Below, piece by piece: positions 43,637-50,460 of a stretch of 64,000 nt of DNA. The stretch's first letter is position 1. Each line of letters starts with the position of its first letter. Made by a program: the position numbers and the translations under genes. Source of the stretch: an uncultured bacterium. Lineage in GTDB: Bacteria; Bacteroidota; Ignavibacteria; Kapaibacteriales; UBA4661. Below the pieces are notes generated by a model. It saw only the letters and a list, made by a program, of their open reading frames with translations. It was not told the origin of the DNA and did no database searches. Location of the stretch: the NCBI GenBank assembly GCA_937899715.1, contig CALCNX010000029.1:62001-126000 (forward strand). Reading direction: 5' to 3'.

Positions 43637-46600
43637 TCAATTTCCCTTTCGTTTGTTCTTGCTACTCTTCTTCCCCGCCACAGCCCGCTCTGCTTCTGCC
43701 GTGAGTGGCGCAGTGTAGCGTTCATACAACTCAAACAAAAACGTTATTCGCTCCTCGTCTGATGCAAAACCCTTTCCGGCACGGTAACACTTCTCTACCG
43801 CTCTGTCCAAGTCCCCGTGCGCCTTTACGAGCGCAGGCGGCATCGTGAGCGGGTCGTAGAGGTCGGCAAGCGACGACTCCGGGAATTGCGCCCGTGCCGC
43901 CAAGACTGCCTCCGCAGCCCGCTCTACGGCTTGCTTCTGCGCTTCGGTGGGGCTTTCTGCCCACGGGAAGTTGTTGTACACAATCGTGTTGGAATAGCGG
44001 TAATCACTCTTCAAGCGCCCGCACACGTACTTTACCCATGCCATATGCAGCAGTGAGGAAAGTACGCCGAAGTGGTAGAGGGTGGCGTTGGGAAGAATAC
44101 GGCAAAGGTCAGTAGCAATAGTATCTTGCGGCATAAAACCAATGGGGATATAAACCCTTTTTTCTGAAGAAACTCCTGGGACAAGTAGATACGGTGCTTC
44201 TACGTGTCTAATTTCGCCAAAAAGTGTGGCAAATGCTGCCAAATCTTGTGTTGCTGTCCTTGTACTTTTTAGCCGATGCGTCCTAACCGCTTCAACTCTT
44301 TTCATCACTTCAGGCATTGAGCGTAAATCATTTGGCAGTGCGTCTTTGAGCCATAAACACCAGCGTTCTTGATTGTTAATAAATTCTTGTGAACCATACA
44401 AACGTCGCAAAAACTTCCCTGCTAACGGTTCTTTTTCAACAAGTTCAACCTTTTCTGTAGGACTTAACAGTAAATTGCCACCATCATTTGCCATACTACC
44501 GTAAATAAGTTCCGGCACATCACAAAGCGGCGTAGAACGTGCCTGCACGAGCGTATTTCCTGCAGGAATGAGATACGGGCTGATATTCGGAACTTCAGAA
44601 ACGTACGGTTCGCTTGTGGGCGTGTCGTACTCGTAGAGCAGACGTGAAGCAACATTCTTAGCTCCCTCTCCCTTTGGGAGAGGGCTGGGGTGAGGGTCGG
44701 AGTGAGGGACTAACGTCTCGGCAATCCGTTGTAAAACACCTTGTATATTTTCCATCACTTCATTATTCCAGAATCGAATCACGCTAATACCCTGATTATT
44801 CAGCCATTCTGTGCGTTGCATATCTAATTCTTGCTGTTCAGATTCTGCGTGTCCACTTCCGTCAAGTTCAACAGCAAGACGGGATTCATGGCAGTAAAAG
44901 TCAAGAATGTAGTTTCCAATCGGGTGTTGACGGCGAAATTTTGCATTTTGTAACTGGCGGTCTCTGAGGAGCGACCACAAGAATTTTTCTGCCGTGGTGG
45001 ATATTTTTCTCATTTCACGTGCTTTTGCGAGAAGAAGCGGCGGTACAGCAAGACGTTTGCCCGCGCTATACCCCTCACCCCAGCCCTCTCCCAGAGGGAG
45101 AGGGGGTGAAGAGGTGGTAGATGTGCGCTTGCTTGTAGGGTCATATTCAAAACCAATTATCACACAATGCACAGCCGCTTTGCCCGGAGCCTCGTTTGTC
45201 CATTTGAAGGTGCGGTGCGCAAAGCTAATAGCCATGCGGTGTTTGAAGAGTTCGCCCCAGAGAACGCCGACCTGCTCACCTTGCGAAATAGAGTTGGTTG
45301 CCACAAAAGCCGCTTTGATGCGGGTTCCGGCGATATATTCTGCTGCTTTTTTGTACCACGCCGTTACGAAATCAAGACTATTCGCCACTTTGTCATTACC
45401 AAAGACCGCACGAATATCAGCTTTTTGCTCAGGACTCTGCATTTGTGTTCCGACAAACGGCGGATTTCCGACGATGTAGAGTATTCCCTCACCCCGTCCC
45501 TCTCCTTGAGGGAGAGGGTGTCCGAAGGACGGGTGAGGGCAAAATTTGCGCCAATCCGTCCGCAGCGCGTTCCCATGCAGGATGTGAGCGGATTCTTTGA
45601 GCGGAAGCCGCGTGAAATAGCTGCCGAATTGCTGCGAGGCGCGAAGGTTCATTTGGTGGTCGGCAAGCCACAGCGCGACTTCTGCGATACGCGCGGGAAA
45701 TTCCTCCAGTTCAATGCCGTAAAACTGTCCCACGTTCACCCACGTCATAGCGGCGACATTGGTGGCAAGCTGCCCCGTACCGCGCAGCGCGTCCAGCTCC
45801 GTCAGCACGTCCAATTCCAAAGCACGAAGTTCGCGGTAGGCGGTTACAAGGAAGTTTCCGCACCCGCAAGCAGGATCGAATACCCGCACGGTTGCTAGGC
45901 GGCGGTGAAATTCTTCTAATTTCGGGCGTTGTTTTTTGATGCGATTAAATTCCGCGCGGAGGTCGTCAAGGAAAAGCGGCTTGAGTGCTTTCAAAATGTT
46001 GGTTTCGGAGGTGTAATGCGCCCCCAAAGCGCGCCTCTCTGCGGGGTTCATGGCTGCTTGGAACATGGACCCAAAAATCGCAGGCGAAATCCGGCTCCAA
46101 TCCAACGCACAGCACTCCAAGAGCGTTTCGCGCATGGTGCGGTCGAACTGCGCGATTTGGATGTAGTCGCGGAAAAGCCCGCCATTCACGTAGGGAAACG
46201 CCTGAAGCTGTTCGTCAAGCGTTTTCATGCGCTTTTCGGGCGCGGTATTCAGCACTTGGAAGATATTCGACAGATGCAGCCCTAAGTCGCTTCCGTCCTC
46301 GCTTGTACGGGTTTCGATGTATTCCAAAAACGCATTTTTCTCGAAAATGGCGGTGTCCTCGGCGAACATACAAAAAAGCAAGCGCACAAGCAGCATTTCG
46401 AGGTCGTGTCCTTCAAAGCCGCAATCACGCAAGCGGTCGTGGAGTTTGCCCATCCGTGCGGCAGCTTCGATGTTCACAGGGTCTTCACTCGTGAAGGAGC
46501 GTTTTTCGTAGCCCGCCAAAAAGCCAAAATCTCGAACATTGGACACGAAGTCGGCGAGCGAAAACTCAAGCTGCGACGAGGTTTCCAAGTCATAGAGCCG

Positions 46601-46942
46601 CAAGCGGGCAAAGTCGGAGACGAGGATATATTTGGGCATTTCGTGTTCTTTCAGCCCGGGCAGGTATTCCAACGCCTGCTCAAATGCTTTGTCGAGGTCT
46701 TTGCCGCGCGACTTATGTTCGACCATAATCACGCCTTTCCAGAGCAAATCAATGTAGCCTTGTTTGCCGTCGAGTTTTTTGACCGCTTTTTCAAACTCTC
46801 CGACTCGCCGCCTGGAAACACCGAACACATTGAAAAAATCGTCCCAAAAGGATTTCGCTTCTGCGTCTTCGCTCGTTTCATTCTGCCATTTGTGCGAAAA
46901 AGCCAGGGCGCGGTCTTTGATTTCGTTCCATGAAAGAGGCAT
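43637..46942 (-). CDS. MmeI-like type IIL/IIG restriction-modification enzyme carrying in-frame insertions
   Basis: The start at 46942 (MPLSWNEIKDRA) matches the family N terminus. A PD-(D/E)xK nuclease is visible as Asp65 ... Glu75-His-Lys77. The methyltransferase has motif I DPACGCGNF (Asp356) and motif IV NPPF (Asn493), and a target-recognition region follows. At 1101 residues it is well above the ~920 of MmeI; most of the excess is a DUF559 element of about 149 codons, plus a ~19-codon GC-rich repeat just before NPPF. It should cut and methylate DNA as a single polypeptide if still active. Confidence 0.85.
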   Translation of the reverse strand: MPLSWNEIKDRALAFSHKWQNETSEDAEAKSFWDDFFNVFGVSRRRVGEFEKAVKKLDGKQGYIDLLWKGVIMVEHKSRGKDLDKAFEQALEYLPGLKEHEMPKYILVSDFARLRLYDLETSSQLEFSLADFVSNVRDFGFLAGYEKRSFTSEDPVNIEAAARMGKLHDRLRDCGFEGHDLEMLLVRLLFCMFAEDTAIFEKNAFLEYIETRTSEDGSDLGLHLSNIFQVLNTAPEKRMKTLDEQLQAFPYVNGGLFRDYIQIAQFDRTMRETLLECCALDWSRISPAIFGSMFQAAMNPAERRALGAHYTSETNILKALKPLFLDDLRAEFNRIKKQRPKLEEFHRRLATVRVFDPACGCGNFLVTAYRELRALELDVLTELDALRGTGQLATNVAAMTWVNVGQFYGIELEEFPARIAEVALWLADHQMNLRASQQFGSYFTRLPLKESAHILHGNALRTDWRKFCPHPSFGHPLPQGEGRGEGILYIVGNPPFVGTQMQSPEQKADIRAVFGNDKVANSLDFVTAWYKKAAEYIAGTRIKAAFVATNSISQGEQVGVLWGELFKHRMAISFAHRTFKWTNEAPGKAAVHCVIIGFEYDPTSKRTSTTSSPPLPLGEGWGEGYSAGKRLAVPPLLLAKAREMRKISTTAEKFLWSLLRDRQLQNAKFRRQHPIGNYILDFYCHESRLAVELDGSGHAESEQQELDMQRTEWLNNQGISVIRFWNNEVMENIQGVLQRIAETLVPHSDPHPSPLPKGEGAKNVASRLLYEYDTPTSEPYVSEVPNISPYLIPAGNTLVQARSTPLCDVPELIYGSMANDGGNLLLSPTEKVELVEKEPLAGKFLRRLYGSQEFINNQERWCLWLKDALPNDLRSMPEVMKRVEAVRTHRLKSTRTATQDLAAFATLFGEIRHVEAPYLLVPGVSSEKRVYIPIGFMPQDTIATDLCRILPNATLYHFGVLSSLLHMAWVKYVCGRLKSDYRYSNTIVYNNFPWAESPTEAQKQAVERAAEAVLAARAQFPESSLADLYDPLTMPPALVKAHGDLDRAVEKCYRAGKGFASDEERITFLFELYERYTAPLTAEAERAVAGKKSSKNKRKGN
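44662..45108 (-). mobile_element. DUF559 endonuclease element framed by inverted GC-rich repeats, inserted in frame
   Basis: Inverted copies of a ~37-bp repeat (GGGAGAGGGCTGGGGTGAGGG and its complement, each with its own CCCTCTCCC/GGGAGAGGG hairpin) bound 447 bp, exactly 149 codons. Between them a complete DUF559/Vsr-like nuclease domain is encoded in frame with the host gene: TTAEKFLWSLLRDR, KFRRQHPIGNYILDFYC, VELDGSGH and VIRFWNNEV. The repeats themselves are translated as PLPxGEGxGEG-like linkers. It looks like a selfish repeat-nuclease unit that avoids breaking its host gene. Confidence 0.75.
45485..45540 (-). repeat. Third GC-rich repeat copy inside the restriction-modification gene
   Basis: CCCTCACCCCGTCCCTCTCC ... 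GAGGGAGAGGG and a second GGGTGAGGG arm form a palindromic unit. It adds about 19 codons (PHPSFGHPLPQGEGRGEG) directly before the catalytic IVGNPPF motif, without shifting the frame. Confidence 0.7.
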
Positions 46943-47072
46943 AGAGTATTGGGAGTAAAGCAAGTGAGACAATAGTGCGAGGCGCAATATACAACCAATA
47001 CCCAAAACGCCGCAGTTTTGAATTTTGTGCCTGCTCAGGCAAGGTATTGACTATTGCCTGCCGCTGTTAAAC

Positions 47073-47197
47073 GGTGGAACGCAGATTTCAGGATGGACAG
47101 GATTTTCAGGATACCTCGAATACAGCGGTTCTATGGGATACCATTCTTTTTCTGAACATCCTCTTTATCCTACAAATCCTGAAATCTGCGTTCCGCC
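47073..47197. repeat. Dispersed repeat with 22-bp inverted ends
   Basis: GGTGGAACGCAGATTTCAGG at the left and its complement at the right (one mismatch over 22 bp) enclose about 80 bp. A related piece, GGTGGAACGCAGATTACAGG, recurs near 54365. This resembles short non-autonomous dispersed elements. Confidence 0.6.
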
Positions 47198-47223
47198 ACG
47201 GGCTTGTTTTTTCTGTCAGTGCG

Positions 47224-47303
47224 TCCTGCCAAAATGTCGGACTCCCTGCGCCTGTACCGCCAATTTGTCGTGTGGGCGCTGATGTTCCTGCCAAAATGTC
47301 GTG
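47224..47303 (+). promoter_or_regulatory. Triple direct repeat, candidate heat-shock operator
   Basis: TCCTGCCAAAATGTCG occurs at 47224 and again at 47286, with a weaker CCGCCAATTTGTCG at 47257. The repeat spacing is 30-32 bp, about three helical turns, so bound proteins would lie on one face. It lies 110-190 bp upstream of the first hsp20 gene. It is neither a CIRCE nor an HAIR element. Confidence 0.4.
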
Positions 47304-47412
47304 AAAGCCGCATGAAATCTTGCTAAAAAACACTTTGGCATGCTTTTTCTTATTTCTCTTTGCGAAACACAAATCACAACTTCACACACATTCTCTCTAG
47401 GAGAAAACAATC

Positions 47413-47901
47413 ATGCGGAACTTCCATTATAACATCGACCCCCGCGACTTCCAAAAATTCCAAGCATTCGCGGAAACAGCAGCAGAGCGCCTTGGCGACA
47501 TCTTTACCGAGTTTGGTAAAAATGCGAATTTTAATAATCCCAATGTCAACACCGCGCAGCAACAACCGACGAAAGCAAAAATGCGTGTTGACCTTGCCGA
47601 AGACGATACCAATGTGTACGTGTTCGCCGAGCTTCCGGGCATTGCGAAGGAAGATGTGAACGTTACCATGAGCGAAGAGCGCGTACTGACTATCAGCGGC
47701 AACAAGCGCAAACTCTATGACGACAATCTCAAAGTTGTACGCGGCGAACGTGCCTACGGCGAGTTCTCACGCCAAGTGACCATCGAAAGCGAAATTCAGG
47801 CAGAAAAAATTTCGGCAACATTCCGCGATGGTGTTCTGACCGTAACGCTTCCGCGAGTAGAGCCGGTTCGCCCGAAAACCGTGAATATCAACATTCAATA
47901 A
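47413..47901 (+). CDS. Small heat-shock protein (Hsp20 family), copy 1
   Basis: This 162-residue protein has an alpha-crystallin domain over about residues 55-150 (VDLAEDDTNVYVFAELPGI, KEDVNVTM, VLTISGNK, GVLTVTLPRVEP) and a C-terminal IxI-like NINIQ end. AGGAG lies upstream of the ATG. It is an ATP-independent holdase that keeps unfolded proteins soluble for DnaK. Three diverged copies lie in a row. Confidence 0.9.
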   Translation: MRNFHYNIDPRDFQKFQAFAETAAERLGDIFTEFGKNANFNNPNVNTAQQQPTKAKMRVDLAEDDTNVYVFAELPGIAKEDVNVTMSEERVLTISGNKRKLYDDNLKVVRGERAYGEFSRQVTIESEIQAEKISATFRDGVLTVTLPRVEPVRPKTVNINIQ

Positions 47902-47941
47902 GAATGTAGGTTTGAAGAACTTTACAAGCCACATTCGTATA

Positions 47942-47974
47942 GAACTCAAAACTCATCATTCAACACTCAACACT
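47942..47974. repeat. Intergenic heptanucleotide array
   Basis: Units GAACTC, AAAACTC, ATCATTC, AACACTC and AACACTT occur in phase 7 just before the second hsp20 gene, the same family as the arrays inside the sorting-domain tails. Confidence 0.55.
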
Positions 47975-47990
47975 TTAATTTTTTACAGCC

Positions 47991-48464
47991 ATGACTAAGA
48001 ACATTTATAGCCCGATGACGCGCCTCGTCAATGAACTGAACTATCGCGTCAACAATATGCCTCGCTACGCCGACCAAGCATTTGCCTTTGCAAATTCGTA
48101 CGTTCCGGCGGTCAACGTCGAGTTCAAGAACATCATCCTCACTCCGCGCGTGGATGCGGTTGAGAACGACACCAATTATACCTTGTTTGTTGAGCTGGCG
48201 GGCGTTGCAAAAGAAGACATCAATGTAACGGTGGAAAATTCCGTCCTGACGATTAAAGGCGAGAAAAAACGCTCCGAATCACAGAACGATTTGAAATTTG
48301 TGAGCAAAGGTCGCCGCTTCGGTAAATTCGAGCGCTCCTTCAAACTTGCGGAAAACGTTGACACTACTGCCATCGGCGCTGAATTTGCCAATGGTATTCT
48401 CGCGCTGACACTTCCCAAAATCGAAGTAAAGAAGCCTGAGCCGATAACCGTAGAAATCCAATAA
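47991..48464 (+). CDS. Small heat-shock protein (Hsp20 family), copy 2
   Basis: This 157-residue protein has the alpha-crystallin domain (VDAVENDTNYTLFVELAGV, KEDINVTVE, VLTIKGEKK, GILALTLPK) and a VEIQ end. The N-terminal ~45 residues differ from those of copies 1 and 3, suggesting different oligomers or clients. It follows copy 1 by 89 bp. Confidence 0.9.
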   Translation: MTKNIYSPMTRLVNELNYRVNNMPRYADQAFAFANSYVPAVNVEFKNIILTPRVDAVENDTNYTLFVELAGVAKEDINVTVENSVLTIKGEKKRSESQNDLKFVSKGRRFGKFERSFKLAENVDTTAIGAEFANGILALTLPKIEVKKPEPITVEIQ

Positions 48465-48488
48465 CGTATCAAGCAAAATGGTGCATGA

Positions 48489-48512
48489 GGGGCGGAACAT
48501 ACAATCCGCCCC
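48489..48512. terminator. Hairpin between hsp20 copies 2 and 3
   Basis: A perfect 8-bp GC-rich stem (GGGGCGGA/TCCGCCCC) with an 8-nt loop has no T run, so it is more likely a transcript-stabilising hairpin or partial terminator than a strong one. Confidence 0.4.
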
Positions 48513-48568
48513 CAAAGCACACCTAACAAAAATAACGATTCTCACACTATTTCCTAAGGAGTACAGCC

Positions 48569-49054
48569 ATGAGCAACATCACGCGATTCGAGCCGTTCCG
48601 CGAAATGGAACGCATGACCAACGAAATGAGCCGTCAAATGGATTCGCTCTTTCGCTCTTTCGATACTGATTTTGGTAATAATTCATTCCGCCGTTTTCTG
48701 AATGAAAACGTTATTAACCGTCCATTTGCGCCGCGCGTGGACATTGCCGAAGATGCAACGAATATGTATCTTCACATCGAACTGGCAGGCTTGTCCAAAG
48801 AAGATGTGCAGCTCACCGTTAGCGATGATCGAGTGCTGACCATCAAAGGTGAGCGCAAGAACGAACACAAAGACGAAGGCAAGAACTACGTCCGCGTTGA
48901 GCGTGTCTATGGCGAGTTTTCGCGCTCTTTCCAGCTACCGGACAACGTGAAATCCGATGCTATTGATGCCAAATTTGATAATGGCGTTTTGAACGTTACC
49001 CTTCCAAAAACGGAAGAAACAAAACCGAAGCAAATTGCGGTTGAAATCAAGTAA
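48569..49054 (+). CDS. Small heat-shock protein (Hsp20 family), copy 3
   Basis: This 161-residue protein has the classical N terminus (FEPFREMERMTNEMSRQMDS), an alpha-crystallin domain (VDIAEDATNMYLHIELAGL, VLTIKGERK, GVLNVTLPK) and a VEIK tail. AAGGAG upstream of the ATG is the best Shine-Dalgarno of the three. It is the most IbpA/Hsp18-like copy. Confidence 0.92.
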   Translation: MSNITRFEPFREMERMTNEMSRQMDSLFRSFDTDFGNNSFRRFLNENVINRPFAPRVDIAEDATNMYLHIELAGLSKEDVQLTVSDDRVLTIKGERKNEHKDEGKNYVRVERVYGEFSRSFQLPDNVKSDAIDAKFDNGVLNVTLPKTEETKPKQIAVEIK

Positions 49055-49074
49055 CGAGGGATAAAGAGTACAAC

Positions 49075-49131
49075 GGAGTGCAACCGCAGACGTTTACCGC
49101 GAGCGGTTCAAAAAAGATGCGTTTGCACTCC
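49075..49131 (+). terminator. Hairpin after the third hsp20 gene
   Basis: GGAGTGCAA pairs with TTGCACTCC across a 39-nt loop that itself can fold (ACCGC/GCGGT). There is no T run, so its termination strength is unknown. Confidence 0.4.
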
Positions 49132-49338
49132 GATATTTGCTTCGGATTCATTATATTTACCGTTCTGTACCGTATTCTCCCTTGATGTCGCATGAGAGAA
49201 TGCACCTCGCGGGAGAACGCACGTACACCAGGCGTGCTATAAGCACACACGGCAGTTGCCCACAAGAGTTGTAAACACAGAGGTTGTAAACAATTTTCAC
49301 GGCACTGTCTCTCAAAAACTTTTCAAAAGGATACGATT

Positions 49339-49461
49339 ATGAACACGACCATGCTTCGCGAAACCGGTGAGTTCCTCCGAGACTTGCTTTTCGGTAGCAC
49401 CAACGCTAACGACTTGTGCAAAGAAGACACAATGTTCTACGGCGACGGTTTTTTGGCATAA
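49339..49461 (+). CDS. Possible 40-residue protein
   Basis: AAAAGGATACGATT-ATG gives a good start, and the product begins MNTTMLRETGEFLRDLLFG and ends GDGFLA, with an acidic C-terminal half. I recognise no family. Its placement after the hsp20 genes with a good ribosome site suggests it is translated, but it could be the start of a lost gene. Confidence 0.35.
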   Translation: MNTTMLRETGEFLRDLLFGSTNANDLCKEDTMFYGDGFLA

Positions 49462-49574
49462 GCCCCTTAACGAGGCTAAAAGCCATAAGCATAGTGTTCT
49501 TCAGGAGTTGAATTCATCTGAATTTCATTCTGCCTTCCCAAACCGAAGGCGGCATCCGTCGAAAGAGAATTGAT

Positions 49575-49625
49575 GAATGACGGATGAGAGCGCAAACCAC
49601 GATTTTGCTCTGTCATCCGTCATTC
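49575..49625. repeat. Palindrome before the HEPN gene
   Basis: GAATGACGGATG and CATCCGTCATTC form a perfect 12-bp stem that extends through GAGAGC/GCTCT inside, giving a hairpin of about 50 nt. It could end upstream transcription or be a dispersed repeat. Confidence 0.5.
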
Positions 49626-49667
49626 GCGTAAAGCAAGCAATCATCAGACACGAACAGCCATTTCTGT

Positions 49668-50039
49668 GTGAAAGCATCATTTTTCGCCCGCGCACAAGAA
49701 AATCTCGCCGAAGCAGAAGCCGCATACGAAGCAGAACGCTATAATGCCTCAGCAAATCGGGCATACTATGCAGCATTTCACGCCGCAATAGCAGCGCTCA
49801 TCCACTTCGGGCAAGTGCCAAATATAGACCATGCTCCTGTTCGTGCAGGCTTTAGCAAATACCTCATTAACGAAAAGAAAATATTTCCTGCAAGTATGAC
49901 AAATATGCTGAAACTGATTATGGAAGTACGAAGTGAGGCTGATTATGCGGAAGTCGGTGTATCCCGAAAAACCTCACAAAGGCAACTCAAAATGGCAAAA
50001 CAATTTGTTGAAACCGTTCTTTCAAGGATAGAAGCATGA
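49668..50039 (+). CDS. HEPN domain protein
   Basis: This 123-residue helical protein starts with GTG. NRAYYAAFHAA gives the HEPN R-x6-H motif (Arg31, His38), the RNase active-site signature of many HEPN toxins. Its four-helix layout and EVRSEADY segment match the HEPN proteins paired with minimal nucleotidyltransferases. It overlaps the next gene by 4 bp (ATGA), as toxin-antitoxin genes often do. Confidence 0.75.
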   Translation: MKASFFARAQENLAEAEAAYEAERYNASANRAYYAAFHAAIAALIHFGQVPNIDHAPVRAGFSKYLINEKKIFPASMTNMLKLIMEVRSEADYAEVGVSRKTSQRQLKMAKQFVETVLSRIEA

Positions 50040-50398
50040 TAGCAATGAATTCCCCACAGGATAGCCATCAAAGCGTCCTTCACCGGACGGCAAAACGAGC
50101 AGAAGATATTGAGATGAACGTGAAACAAATTGAACTTGCGGAAAATGTCCTCAAAACACTCGCGGTATCATATCCTCAAGTCAAGCACTTAGGCTATTCA
50201 CGCGACCCTGCTGACAAGCAAATTGTATGGATTATCGTCGAAGCACCTATCGCGGATGAGGATGAGGAAGAGAGATTTCGCCGCTTAGGGAATGATTTGA
50301 CAAATGAAATCACGAACGCCTACGGCTATGATTTTTTCGTGATGCCCTACAATCCGCTTATTCAAATTCCGACGTATAATAGCCGTCAAGCGGCGTAG
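50036..50398 (+). CDS. Partner of the HEPN protein, family not recognised
   Basis: This 120-residue protein is translationally coupled to the HEPN gene. It lacks the GSxARG nucleotidyltransferase motif expected of a MNT antitoxin. Visible are a helix (EMNVKQIELAENVLKTLA), a strand IVWIIVEAP followed by an acidic ADEDEEERF turn, and NAYGYDFFVMPYNP. This beta-alpha pattern could be a worn nucleotidyltransferase fold or a new antitoxin type. Confidence 0.6.
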   Translation: MIAMNSPQDSHQSVLHRTAKRAEDIEMNVKQIELAENVLKTLAVSYPQVKHLGYSRDPADKQIVWIIVEAPIADEDEEERFRRLGNDLTNEITNAYGYDFFVMPYNPLIQIPTYNSRQAA

Positions 50399-50460
50399 AA
50401 ATTAGATTTCAAAAAAGTACATTAATTTTTCACCAAAATTTTCATTCAGGAGCTATTACA

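Larger units (their letters stand above)
46943..47412. other. Intergenic region with dispersed repeats and hsp20 control region
   Basis: These 470 bp hold no credible gene. They contain a 22-bp inverted repeat pair (47073-47197) and three phased direct repeats (47224-47303) before the first hsp20 gene. Confidence 0.6.
49055..49667. other. Region between hsp20 and HEPN genes
   Basis: These 613 bp contain only the 40-codon frame at 49339 and two hairpins. I see no other gene. Confidence 0.5.

Noticed and set aside
45167..45898. Plus-strand 243-codon frame opposite the restriction-modification gene
   Set aside because: It runs antisense through conserved methyltransferase motifs and contains the complement of the GC-rich repeats; no domain seen.
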